DNA of 64,000 nt, from assembly GCA_015057625.1 (NCBI GenBank), contig SVDZ01000001.1:430921-494920 (forward strand), read 5' to 3'. This DNA is from Lachnospiraceae bacterium (GTDB lineage: Bacteria; Bacillota; Clostridia; Lachnospirales; Lachnospiraceae). Made by a program: the position numbers and the translations under genes. The notes below the pieces were generated by a model that worked only from the letters and a program-made list of their open reading frames with translations, ran no database searches and was not told the origin of the DNA. Positions 1 through 8,614 of this stretch are shown one piece after another. How positions within the stretch are numbered: position 1 is the stretch's first letter; each line of letters begins with the position of its first letter.

Positions 1-1141
1 CCTCGGTTTGTTCTATCCGCATATGCACACGACTTATTGTTTTTTCATCTATAATATAATCCGCACTCTTTTTGCTCTTTCCAATAATGCATGGATATGT
101 ATTCGGTATGATAGTCTCCATATTATCCATATCTGTACTTTTGAGTACCACTCCCACCTGAAGAACATTGCTCCTTAAAAGCACTGTCTCCTCTACAACT
201 TCTTCCTCCTCATTTTTAATATTGTCACTTTCGTAATTATTATTATCAGACTCAAGCTCCATTACCTCTTTACCCTGCAAGCGTCCATAACAATCATTCT
301 CTTCAGAAATCACACAGGCCATCTCATCCACAGTAAAATACTTTTCATTTCGCTTAAATAATTTTCCGAACAAGGATCTTAAGGTACTTTTATTACTTTG
401 CCTATCCTTTCCCTTTTCCTTATTATCTTTATCGCCATTTCCCTTGCTCCAAAATACGCTACCCTTTCCGATATTATTCTCCATATCTTCTTCGACAGTA
501 TTATAATAATCGCCTTCATCATACACGGTATTTAAATTTTCATAGGCATCATCATCATAGTTTCTATGCTCCGGTAATACTTCTGACTCGTTTCGTTCCT
601 TTTCCTTTTTATAAATATAATTTACAATGTCATCTGTATCAATTTCTTCTTCAGAACACACAAACTGCTGTAAGCCATAAGCCATTATCACTGTCTCTCT
701 GTCTTCATGGTCCGCATTCTCTATGAAAAAATTGGCTAGTTTTCTGTATTTTTGTGTAATACTTTCTCTGTCAGTATATCCGTAGCAAAATTGAATCTTA
801 TCACCTGCTTTATCAGTAAAAATGTATTTCGGATCAATCATCACTCTGTTCATATCAATCATAAACCGCGATAATTCTTCTTCCATTTTTCCGATTTGGA
901 CAAAAATATTAGCTATTGTATTCTGAGTAAGTTTTTGATTCTGCACCTTATCTTCAAGTGATATCTTCCCCGAAATATCGTAATAAATATATTCCTTATT
1001 ATCAATCTCTCTTATTGAGCAATCACATATTTCCGGAATCCTATTACTCTCTATCATTTTTAATTCATAATTATTTTCTCCACTTTCCAATGTAACCACA
1101 ATATATTTTCTATTTACATCTTCTTTGTAGCTGACTTTCAT
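1..1141 (-). CDS. DUF6382/FHA-domain protein, C-terminus cut by window edge
   Basis: The frame opens with ATG at 1141 behind a GGAGTGAGG ribosome site and stays open to base 1, so the C-terminus is missing. The visible 380 residues comprise an N-terminal globular region of about 160 residues, as in DUF6382 proteins, then an acidic low-complexity linker rich in Asp, Glu and Asn, and the first half of a forkhead-associated domain with the motif IIGKSKKSADYII...ISRVHMRI (GK, S and SRVH are the phosphothreonine-binding signatures). FHA proteins of this type sit at the end of Tad pilus operons in Lachnospiraceae and probably couple Ser/Thr phosphorylation to pilus function; that role is inference. 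It starts 5 bases after the preceding gene, so it belongs to the operon. Confidence 0.8.
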   Translation of the reverse strand, partial: MKVSYKEDVNRKYIVVTLESGENNYELKMIESNRIPEICDCSIREIDNKEYIYYDISGKISLEDKVQNQKLTQNTIANIFVQIGKMEEELSRFMIDMNRVMIDPKYIFTDKAGDKIQFCYGYTDRESITQKYRKLANFFIENADHEDRETVIMAYGLQQFVCSEEEIDTDDIVNYIYKKEKERNESEVLPEHRNYDDDAYENLNTVYDEGDYYNTVEEDMENNIGKGSVFWSKGNGDKDNKEKGKDRQSNKSTLRSLFGKLFKRNEKYFTVDEMACVISEENDCYGRLQGKEVMELESDNNNYESDNIKNEEEEVVEETVLLRSNVLQVGVVLKSTDMDNMETIIPNTYPCIIGKSKKSADYIIDEKTISRVHMRIEQTE

Positions 1142-1146
1142 TTTCC

Positions 1147-1545
1147 TCACTCCTTCGAAACCATATCTTCCAACGTTTTAAACGCATACAAGTAATTAAT
1201 ATTTAAACTGCTTTCCGACCTAACACACTCTCTCACTGAATTTATTCCTAACAGATTATCCACTATCGCAAACGATATATTTTTCTCCCCCTTAATCTCC
1301 ACAGTATTTTTGTCGGATTTCCATTTTAATTTCTTATAAATAAAAACCACTGGATTATTCGCCTTTGTTTGCGACAGTTCTTCTCCCTCGTAAGCCATAC
1401 TAATTGCCGCACTGTAAGCTCCCGCTTCTATCTTTGTAATATCATGAACATAAAATGTCATATATACTACCAAAATAACAGTAATAAAAACTATCGGTGA
1501 GACAAGCGCCATCTCAACTGTCTGGCTCCCTTTCAGCGTTCCCAT
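1147..1545 (-). CDS. TadE-like minor pseudopilin
   Basis: A 132-residue protein with a short N-terminus (GSQTVEMALVSPIVF) typical of TadE-like pseudopilins: a polar segment, a Glu a few residues into the hydrophobic stretch, then one transmembrane helix (about residues 14-30) and a small extracytoplasmic domain. TadE-family proteins are processed by the prepilin peptidase and are needed for Flp pilus assembly. The start codon directly abuts the stop of the upstream peptidase gene, which indicates translational coupling. The assignment rests on the N-terminal pattern and position in the Tad operon; the C-terminal domain is not recognisable. Confidence 0.75.
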   Translation of the reverse strand: MGTLKGSQTVEMALVSPIVFITVILVVYMTFYVHDITKIEAGAYSAAISMAYEGEELSQTKANNPVVFIYKKLKWKSDKNTVEIKGEKNISFAIVDNLLGINSVRECVRSESSLNINYLYAFKTLEDMVSKE

Positions 1546-1968
1546 TTAAATACCTCCGCACATTCCGATAAGTGCTAACGCAACCATTAAAAAAGGGGCA
1601 AACGGAATCTCATAATTTTTGTTTACCCTCTTAATCACTATCATCAAAAGTGATGCTACTGCGCACACAATCAGCGATACCATAAGAACATTTATTATAT
1701 TTTTAAAGCCTAATAAAATTCCTAAATTAACTATCATAACCCCATCTCCTTTTCCTATTTTTTCTCTTGTTATAATTGCCAATATCAGGACTATAATGCC
1801 CGGAATCATGGAAAATATTATTTGTCTTCCTTCCCTTTCTACATACATGGAATACACAATTCCTAACACAAAAAACATTACCAGCCACTCTATACCAATA
1901 TTCTTTTCTTTCATATCCATAGCTGTACAAACAACAATAAATATAAAAGCCATTATCCACCCTGTCAT
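1546..1968 (-). CDS. A24-family prepilin peptidase (TadV/CpaA-like)
   Basis: A 140-residue polytopic membrane protein with about four to five hydrophobic helices. The two aspartates of the A24 aspartic peptidases are visible: D18 in AMDMKEKNIG after the first helix, and the GxGD motif in the segment IGKGDGVMI (about residues 71-79). The length matches the short TadV/CpaA class, which lacks the N-methylation domain of PilD. It should cleave the leader peptides of the Flp pilin and TadE-like proteins at the cytoplasmic face of the membrane. It lies between two TadE-like genes in the pilus operon. Confidence 0.85.
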   Translation of the reverse strand: MTGWIMAFIFIVVCTAMDMKEKNIGIEWLVMFFVLGIVYSMYVEREGRQIIFSMIPGIIVLILAIITREKIGKGDGVMIVNLGILLGFKNIINVLMVSLIVCAVASLLMIVIKRVNKNYEIPFAPFLMVALALIGMCGGI

Positions 1969-1983
1969 ACTCTATATCCTTTT

Positions 1984-2997
1984 CTATTCATTTACATTCT
2001 CTTCTTTGCAGCAATCCTTACATGGCGTACGATTTCCCACTTGGTCAATATCAATTTCGATAACATTTCTTGTAATACTTCCACATCCCATATCAAGATG
2101 ATAATTGCTACCGTATTCTGTATAAAAAACCATCTGATTAGAACTGACCTCGTCGCTACAACAATATGCACATTTATAGTATTTACCACCCTCACTGTTA
2201 CGTTTATTTGCAATCTGACTGTACTTACACTCTCTCAGCGAAATGGTAATATGTGAGCAATCCCTTCTGGCATGATATACGCTCCCGTTTTTAGTTATGT
2301 AAACTTTTCGTGACTCCTTACAAACACTTTTCCCATTCCACACTTTTATTTTTGTACATTTTTTACTTTTAATTAAACCAATACTTTTAGGAACAAAAGG
2401 AACTTTTATTTTGTAACCGGCCATAATCATTAATTCTCCACTTTTTTTATTGTAGCCTGACTCAGAAAAATCAACTTCTGTCATCCCCCCGTCTATACAT
2501 ATTCCTGCATTCTTTAAGTCATCCATTTCAGATATAAAATTTCTTTCCAGATATTCGCAAAGCAACTTTTCGGACAAATATTCTTTTACACTTAAGAGGT
2601 AGACATTATCCTTCTCTATGCCATGTTCCAAGAGCAGCTCTTCTATTTTTGAATCTACATCATAATACTTATTGTTTTTGATAATAGTTTCTGCCTGCTC
2701 CTTGTAATACAACAGTTTCGCTGTCTTCTTAGCAACATTATCCAGGGACATCTGTACACACTGTTGACAGTTAACGGTAATCATGATTCCCACTACCATT
2801 AAAATGCTAAATATAACTGCAGATAAAGAAAGGGCTGCCTCAATGGTAAAACTTCCCTTTACATATTTTGAGGTGAATAAAAATGTCCTTTTCCCATTTT
2901 GATTTTTTAACTTATCCTTATTTTTTAAATCAATAATAGCCTTGATACTTGGAGAGAGCACAACTTTTATTATTTTATTTATTTTGGAAAAGGACAC
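1984..2997 (-). CDS. TadE/TadG-like pseudopilin with duplicated Cys/His modules
   Basis: A 337-residue protein read from a GTG start at 2997 with GAGGTG seven bases upstream. A Lys-rich cytoplasmic leader precedes the processing-like sequence KGSFTIEAALSL (about residue 48) and a single transmembrane helix. The C-terminal third (about residues 230-335) holds two similar modules, each with a V-x-T-x-x-G-S-x-Y-H segment, a following Cys, and a distal CxxC pair (CAYC, CKDC). The arrangement resembles small zinc-binding modules of the Ada type, so each copy may bind a metal or form disulfides outside the membrane. TadE/G proteins form the pilus tip or anchor; the Cys/His tail is an uncommon addition. 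Confidence 0.75.
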   Translation of the reverse strand: MSFSKINKIIKVVLSPSIKAIIDLKNKDKLKNQNGKRTFLFTSKYVKGSFTIEAALSLSAVIFSILMVVGIMITVNCQQCVQMSLDNVAKKTAKLLYYKEQAETIIKNNKYYDVDSKIEELLLEHGIEKDNVYLLSVKEYLSEKLLCEYLERNFISEMDDLKNAGICIDGGMTEVDFSESGYNKKSGELMIMAGYKIKVPFVPKSIGLIKSKKCTKIKVWNGKSVCKESRKVYITKNGSVYHARRDCSHITISLRECKYSQIANKRNSEGGKYYKCAYCCSDEVSSNQMVFYTEYGSNYHLDMGCGSITRNVIEIDIDQVGNRTPCKDCCKEENVNE

Positions 2998-3045
2998 TTT
3001 TATTCACCTCACTTTTTGTAACCCACACTTTTTAACATTGTTATA

Positions 3046-4992
3046 TCAATAGGCATAATTAATTTTTATGGTGGACGTATATCCCGGACAATCACTTCCT
3101 GAAACTAATTTTCCAAATGGATTTTTCAAAAACACATTATTATACCTGTACCCATACTCCACACCGATTCTATTTACGCAATCTGATAGTTTGAAAGACG
3201 AATTATAATTTTTCGCTATATTGGTCTGCATCAGATCCATAGTTCTGTATGCCAGCTTTTTATTTCCCTCAATCATCAAAAGAACATCCAGATACATCTC
3301 ATAATCAATTTCAATGTCTGATAGTTTTTTCGCCTCTGACTTTTTATCTTCTTTTTCTTTTTTCAGATTTCCCCCCAATCCCAGGAGATTGGTCTTCCAA
3401 TCTGATATTGTTTTAATCAACTCAATACCGTTTCCTTTAAGTAATTCTCTTACTTCCCACACAGATTCTGCCAATGCCCATGCTTCAATTAGAAGAATTT
3501 TTATTACCGGCTGTAACACCGGGAGTCCGATAACCAAACTAATAGCTGTGGCAGCAGTCTCGCACTCAGTAATCTTTGCCGGATCTCTAAAGATACAATA
3601 ATTATTAACCAACTGTCTTATACCTAATATTTTTGTAACAGTTAACGTCAAATTGCTTTTATCCGAATCCTTCCCGTTTAATATGTACTCTAATTCGTAC
3701 TTAAGTGCCGTTTTATCTTTCACTTCCGGTTTTGTAAAACAGTTAAAATTATTGTTAACGTAAGATACAAAAATCCCCTTATTCAACGGATTACTGAGTG
3801 TCCTGATTTTTCTGAGTTCTCCCGAAGATTTTGAAGGCAAATTCTCCGTCAATATCGTGCAGTCTGACACCTTTGACACATCCGGTACAACCATTCCAAG
3901 CACCCCGTTTTGTATGAGATTTTTTGCAGTTTCATAAAGAGATCTATATTTACCTTCTTCGTCATCCTCAGAAATCATAAAATTATCAATACTATCATCA
4001 ACTATTTTTAACTCATCATAAATCCGGGCTAATATTTCCGCCTTCACGCTTTCAATATCAATCTCTTCTCCCTCTGAAAGATTATTGATATAATTTTGCA
4101 ATTCTATGCTGTAATCTTCTTTGATTTTTTCAACACTGTTGCTTATATCCTCTAACTTTTTTTTATTTAAATCCCAGACATCTCCATCTTGATTACTATC
4201 TTCTAATCCCGCCTCCTCTTTGATATCAGATAGCAGTGTTTTTCTCTTTGTTTCGTATGTACTGCCTGTCTGCTCTGCTTTTTTTATCTGCTTTTCCAAG
4301 GAGATAATGTATTTATCGAAACGGGACTTACTCTTTTTTATTCCCCTGATTCCATCAGCGGTTAGTGATTCACTGTTTTGTTTAAGTATTTCTTCTATTA
4401 CACTGATTTCTTCGGCACCTTTCCCTTTTTTCTTTTTAATCTTTTTTAATCTCTTATCACATTTTTTGACTAAATTTGAAAGTTCATCTATCTTTCTCGA
4501 ATTCTCTTTTGAAAAAACTTTCTTTGTATCTACCTTCGAATCACTTAAATTCTTTTCAGTTTCCTTATACTTATTAAGGCAGTCAATTATATACTCTGCC
4601 GACTTTTCAACTATTTCATACTTTTCATAATCAATAATCTGTCTGATAAACTCATCTGCTCCGTCACCTGTTACACTCTTGCAGTTCTTTAATGATATAT
4701 CTTTAAGTTCAATACAATTTTCAGTGTTGTTGACTTCCACCGCACTTCTTAGGGATTCTTCCATATCTTTGTCCCATACCGCCAAAGCTTTATAATCTTC
4801 AAATAATTCTCTGGCATAGCACGCCATCTCTGACTCCGTTGCAATGTACGAAACACTTTTTGACCTGACCGCAGATACATACACTGTGGAGGATTCAGCT
4901 ATAGTACACACCATGGCAACAATTATTGTAAAAGTCAGACAAAAGAATACTGTAATGCTGCCTTTCTCTTTCCCGTGCAATCTTTTTTCCAT
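3046..4992 (-). CDS. DUF5702-type Tad-locus membrane protein
   Basis: A 648-residue protein with the N-terminus KEKGSITVFFCLTFTIIV, a single transmembrane helix of pseudopilin/TadG style (about residues 10-32), followed by a large extracytoplasmic region. Residues from about 150 to 320 are highly charged and predicted coiled coil (runs of KKIKKKKGK, LEKQIKKAEQ). A second hydrophobic stretch near residue 490 is compatible with a short membrane-associated segment. Proteins annotated as DUF5702 occupy this slot in Lachnospiraceae Tad operons and are thought to be TadG analogues that anchor the pilus; that function is inferred from context. The start is one base from the stop of the pilin gene. 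Confidence 0.75.
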   Translation of the reverse strand: MEKRLHGKEKGSITVFFCLTFTIIVAMVCTIAESSTVYVSAVRSKSVSYIATESEMACYARELFEDYKALAVWDKDMEESLRSAVEVNNTENCIELKDISLKNCKSVTGDGADEFIRQIIDYEKYEIVEKSAEYIIDCLNKYKETEKNLSDSKVDTKKVFSKENSRKIDELSNLVKKCDKRLKKIKKKKGKGAEEISVIEEILKQNSESLTADGIRGIKKSKSRFDKYIISLEKQIKKAEQTGSTYETKRKTLLSDIKEEAGLEDSNQDGDVWDLNKKKLEDISNSVEKIKEDYSIELQNYINNLSEGEEIDIESVKAEILARIYDELKIVDDSIDNFMISEDDEEGKYRSLYETAKNLIQNGVLGMVVPDVSKVSDCTILTENLPSKSSGELRKIRTLSNPLNKGIFVSYVNNNFNCFTKPEVKDKTALKYELEYILNGKDSDKSNLTLTVTKILGIRQLVNNYCIFRDPAKITECETAATAISLVIGLPVLQPVIKILLIEAWALAESVWEVRELLKGNGIELIKTISDWKTNLLGLGGNLKKEKEDKKSEAKKLSDIEIDYEMYLDVLLMIEGNKKLAYRTMDLMQTNIAKNYNSSFKLSDCVNRIGVEYGYRYNNVFLKNPFGKLVSGSDCPGYTSTIKINYAY

Positions 4993-4993
4993 A

Positions 4994-5203
4994 CTAGAAC
5001 GAACCCACTTGTGTCTTTATCGTCAGGAAAATGGTATTTGCCACAGTAGTAATTTCCCTCTTGAAAAGTGATGCTAAGCCAATAAAGACCAGCACTATCA
5101 AGATTACCTCTACTACACCCATTCCTTCTTCTTTCGATATGATTTTTCTCTCTATGCTTCTTATTTTTTCTTTTCCTTTTAATAAAGTTTCTTTCATTTT
5201 CAT
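4994..5203 (-). CDS. flp: Flp1-like type IVb pilin
   Basis: A 69-residue prepilin. The leader of about 26 residues ends in KEEGMG, followed by VVEVILIVLVFIGLASLF, with the Glu at +5 or so and a single hydrophobic helix as in Flp pilins (Flp1_like family). The small size and absence of other domains fit the major pilus subunit. It sits between the TadC-like gene and the DUF5702 gene in the Tad operon. The cleavage site G|MG or G|VV cannot be fixed from sequence alone. GGAGG and a 20-base gap precede the ATG, so it can be translated at a high rate relative to its neighbours. Confidence 0.85.
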   Translation of the reverse strand: MKMKETLLKGKEKIRSIERKIISKEEGMGVVEVILIVLVFIGLASLFKREITTVANTIFLTIKTQVGSF

Positions 5204-5223
5204 CCTTCAAATTCCTCCTCAAC

Positions 5224-6648
5224 TTACAATTTCGTATTGACCGACATAAATGCCGGTACAATGATTAGTACAATGCTGAGTATCAACATCATTATCATCG
5301 GAGCCAATAATTTTGTCCCAGCTTCTTCTCCCTCTTTCAATGCATTACTTTTTCTCTCCCCCAGAGCCCTGATTAATTCCTCCTCTAAACATTTACATAC
5401 ATCTTCGCTGCCCCTTCGTAAATTTTGATCAATAATATTTGCAAATCTCACATAACTGTGCACTGCACAGTTTCTTCCGTACTGTTCCAGAGCAACTCGC
5501 TCAGATACACCTCCCTTTATCTTTTTCAACGTATTTTCGATTTCCCTAAAAGCATATCGTCCTCTCTTTTCTCTATTCATTTTTAATATAGCTTCCCACG
5601 CATTTGCAAAGGACATCCCCGCCTTCAAAAACAACATCGTATTGCTCACAATCTCAGGATAATCTGCAGCCATCTCCAGATTTCTTTTATGAATTTCACT
5701 ATCAAGATCTCGATCCTTTATCACAAACACCCCTACTGCAGTTATAATTCCAAGTATTATGAACAACAATCCAATATCATCATTGTATTCGTAGTACTTT
5801 ATATCTTGCCCTCTGTACTTTCGGGGAAGTGTTACTGTATTTTCAGACCGCTCCAATGCATCCACCTGTTTTTGCACGTAGTGAGGTAAATTTACATTAT
5901 TTTTTTCCGGAAACACCACCAGCTTATACTTTATCTCTTTAGTGCAATTTTTGAATGTTAAGACTGCTGTTAATTCAACTTCAGTTCCACCTTCCGATAC
6001 TCCTTCGCCAATTATTCCCTCATCATCAATAATACTCTTATCACTGCTTTCCCACGAAACCGATACTCTGTCATCTCCAACCACATTGCACAAATTCAAA
6101 TTACTGTCAACTTTTTCAAATGACTCATTTGCCCCAAGCATAATCCTTCCTAGTTTTTCTCCTACGTCCTGAAGTATTTCCTGCACTTTAGCTTCCGTAT
6201 ATTCTTTTGGCATGATATCAATGAGTAAAGTCTCCTCCTCACCCGATATATATGCCTTTATCCTCATTTCTTTATCTATCTTTTCTTCCCTCAGTATTTC
6301 ATTTATCTCTTTGTTGTCTCTTATGTAATTAAATTTGATTACAGTCCCCATGAATGACGAAATATAAATAATAAATACAGCCATTGCAATTTTATCTACA
6401 ACATATATGTATGCTTCCCATTCCACTCTCTCTTTTGCGTTAATTTCCTTTATTCTTTTAATTATCTTTTCAATATTTGAAACCACAATTTTCCGCAGAA
6501 AATAGTCAGCTATAAACATGGATACTCCATAAAACATCCACAACTTCGCTTTTTCTTCTTTGCATCTTTTTCGTTCATCACTTCTGTAAAAAAAAGTTAT
6601 AATAAAAAGCGCAATCAGGAGCAAATCCCAAATGATAAATCCCCACAT
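5224..6648 (-). CDS. tadC: TadC-like inner-membrane platform protein with Ig-like insert
   Basis: The C-terminal half (KRNLEMAADYPEIVSNTM... and LLAPMIMMLILSIVLIIVPAF) is the type II secretion F domain of the TadC class, which forms the membrane platform acted on by the TadA ATPase. The N-terminal half is unusual: three hydrophobic helices followed by an extracytoplasmic segment that contains, at about residues 185-265, the pattern VSWESSDKSIIDDEGII...VELTAVLTF...YKLVVFP, typical of the atrophied bacterial Ig-like fold. The start was placed at 6648 because GGAGG lies four to five bases upstream; the alternative ATG at 6678 overlaps tadB by four bases but lacks a ribosome site. Confidence 0.8.
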   Translation of the reverse strand: MWGFIIWDLLLIALFIITFFYRSDERKRCKEEKAKLWMFYGVSMFIADYFLRKIVVSNIEKIIKRIKEINAKERVEWEAYIYVVDKIAMAVFIIYISSFMGTVIKFNYIRDNKEINEILREEKIDKEMRIKAYISGEEETLLIDIMPKEYTEAKVQEILQDVGEKLGRIMLGANESFEKVDSNLNLCNVVGDDRVSVSWESSDKSIIDDEGIIGEGVSEGGTEVELTAVLTFKNCTKEIKYKLVVFPEKNNVNLPHYVQKQVDALERSENTVTLPRKYRGQDIKYYEYNDDIGLLFIILGIITAVGVFVIKDRDLDSEIHKRNLEMAADYPEIVSNTMLFLKAGMSFANAWEAILKMNREKRGRYAFREIENTLKKIKGGVSERVALEQYGRNCAVHSYVRFANIIDQNLRRGSEDVCKCLEEELIRALGERKSNALKEGEEAGTKLLAPMIMMLILSIVLIIVPAFMSVNTKL

Positions 6649-6674
6649 TTTTCCTCCCATTTTACTATCAACTA

Positions 6675-7415
6675 TCAATCACATTCTATTTGTATTATTT
6701 TTGATGACAAGCAAACAACTGCTATATAAACCAAGAGGCAACCGGTCATAAAAATATGTCCCGCCATGGTTTCATACATAACATCAAACATACCTCCCCC
6801 TGTCATCGTGGCATAAGCAAGTACTGCAACCGGAGCCACATTCATAATATGTGATTCCAATTTTTTCTCTCCTATTATGTGAGCTACTTCCTCCTCCACA
6901 TCAAAACTCTGACTGATTGTGCTAGACACAAGCTTAATTACCGAAACAAGATTTCCCCCTGTTCTCTTCGCATTGTAAAAAATCTGTCCAAACAATTTTA
7001 TATCTCCCACACCACTTCTTTTTCCAAAATCCTGCAGTGCCAGTTCCACCGGAATATTTAATTCAATTTTCTTTATAATAACTTTTAGTTCCCGGCAAAT
7101 AAGACTATCTTTGCCATGAAGTATCATCATCTCTTTGTAACACTCTTTAATGGCATTTTCGACAGAATAACCTACCGCCAGCAAATCGGAGAGAGAATTG
7201 ATTGCATCCTTGAATTGATATTTCAGTTGCTTTTTTCTTCTATTTACGAGATTCTTTCTTCTGCTCTCAACAAATAATTTAAGTAGCGGACTAAAAATAA
7301 ACCCATACAAATATCCCCCATAAAACAATTTGCCCACGATTATTGTTAACAAACAAAATTGGCCTATCAAAATAAGCATTTCCCTTTTGCTAAAAGTATA
7401 TTTTTCATAGTCCAT
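6675..7415 (-). CDS. tadB: TadB-like inner-membrane platform protein
   Basis: A 246-residue type II secretion F-family protein with two N-terminal helices (about residues 12-45), a cytoplasmic helical domain containing DAINSLSDLLAVGYSVENAI and a later GVGDIKLFGQIFYNAKRTGGNL segment, and two C-terminal helices. This layout and its place between the TadA ATPase and a second T2SF protein identify it as TadB, which with TadC couples ATP hydrolysis to pilin extrusion. It begins five bases after the tadA stop, consistent with one polycistronic unit. Confidence 0.85.
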   Translation of the reverse strand: MDYEKYTFSKREMLILIGQFCLLTIIVGKLFYGGYLYGFIFSPLLKLFVESRRKNLVNRRKKQLKYQFKDAINSLSDLLAVGYSVENAIKECYKEMMILHGKDSLICRELKVIIKKIELNIPVELALQDFGKRSGVGDIKLFGQIFYNAKRTGGNLVSVIKLVSSTISQSFDVEEEVAHIIGEKKLESHIMNVAPVAVLAYATMTGGGMFDVMYETMAGHIFMTGCLLVYIAVVCLSSKIIQIECD

Positions 7416-7420
7416 ATGAT

Positions 7421-8614
7421 CTAAATCCTCTCAAGTTTTTTTCTGTTAACAAGTTTATTTCCTGTAAAACTCAAACTTCCTCCTACACCCTTTTCCCTGA
7501 CAAAAATACTATTTGTCTCTATCTCTCCATGTTTTATCTCTCCAACTTCACAAATCTCAACTACTCCTCTGCTACCATCTCTGAATCTCCCGAGATGAAC
7601 CACTATATCAACGGCTGAGGATATCTGCCCCATAATGGCGCTCATTGGAATATCTGCCCCCATAAGACACATAACCGCTAATCTTGACAGCATATCCCGT
7701 GCCGAATTTGCATGTCCTGTGGACAAACTGCCCTCATGCCCTGTATTCATCGCCTGAAGCATATCTATAGCCTCTCCACCTCTGACTTCCCCTACTATAA
7801 TTCGGTCAGGTCTCATCCTTAATGATGTTCTTATTAAATCTCTTATACTAATTCCATTCTTTCCTTCAACATTCTGTTGTCTGACTTCCATTCGAATAAT
7901 ATTTTCCACATTATGCAATCTCAGTTCCGCTGAATCTTCAATTGTTATAATTCTTTCATTTGACGGGATATAATCCGACAGAGCATTTAAAAATGTAGTT
8001 TTACCTGTCCCTGTACCGCCGGATATAATAATGTTATATCCGGCTTTGACAAGTGATTGTAGAAAATCAGCCGCCTCTTTTGTAATACTTCCCAAAAGTA
8101 TCAGTTTTTCCATAGTAATGCTTTCCTTAGGAAATTTTCTTATTGTCACAGCGGACCCCTCTATAGAAATAGGATTTAAAACAATATTGACTCTTGATCC
8201 ATCTGAGAGTCTTGTGTCTACTATAGGATTTGTCTGATTAACTCTTTTATTTGCCATAGCTGCAATCTGTTGTATAACATCTTCAAGTTGCTCTCCTGAA
8301 AAAAAGCATCCGTCAACCTTCTCTATTAATCCGCAACGTTCAACAAATATATCTTCTGCGCTGTTAACCATAATCTCAGTAATCTCGTCGTCCGATAATA
8401 GTTCTGTAATTATTCCAAGCCCCCTCATGGAATCAAAAATCTGCTTATGAATACTAATTCTTTCATATACAGACAGCGGCATTTCCATTTTCTTTTTATC
8501 TATCACCGAATCAATAACTTCATGAAGAACATCATCTTGTATCTCCTCACTCATATCCACTGTACCAATCACCTGTCTTCGCAGTTCTTCCACTAAAGCT
8601 TTATTATCTTCCAT
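7421..8614 (-). CDS. tadA: Tad pilus assembly ATPase TadA/CpaF
   Basis: A 397-residue secretion ATPase of the VirB11/CpaF family. Visible motifs are the Walker A GGTGTGKTT (about residue 197), the Asp box TIEDSAEL, the Walker B-like RIIVGEVRGGEAIDML, and the His box GHEGSLSTGHANS. The N-terminal domain (EIMVNSAEDIFVERCGLIEKV) matches the ring-forming NTD of CpaF. It powers Flp pilus extrusion at the cytoplasmic membrane together with TadB and TadC. It overlaps the end of tadZ by 11 bases. Length and all catalytic motifs are intact. Confidence 0.95.
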   Translation of the reverse strand: MEDNKALVEELRRQVIGTVDMSEEIQDDVLHEVIDSVIDKKKMEMPLSVYERISIHKQIFDSMRGLGIITELLSDDEITEIMVNSAEDIFVERCGLIEKVDGCFFSGEQLEDVIQQIAAMANKRVNQTNPIVDTRLSDGSRVNIVLNPISIEGSAVTIRKFPKESITMEKLILLGSITKEAADFLQSLVKAGYNIIISGGTGTGKTTFLNALSDYIPSNERIITIEDSAELRLHNVENIIRMEVRQQNVEGKNGISIRDLIRTSLRMRPDRIIVGEVRGGEAIDMLQAMNTGHEGSLSTGHANSARDMLSRLAVMCLMGADIPMSAIMGQISSAVDIVVHLGRFRDGSRGVVEICEVGEIKHGEIETNSIFVREKGVGGSLSFTGNKLVNRKKLERI

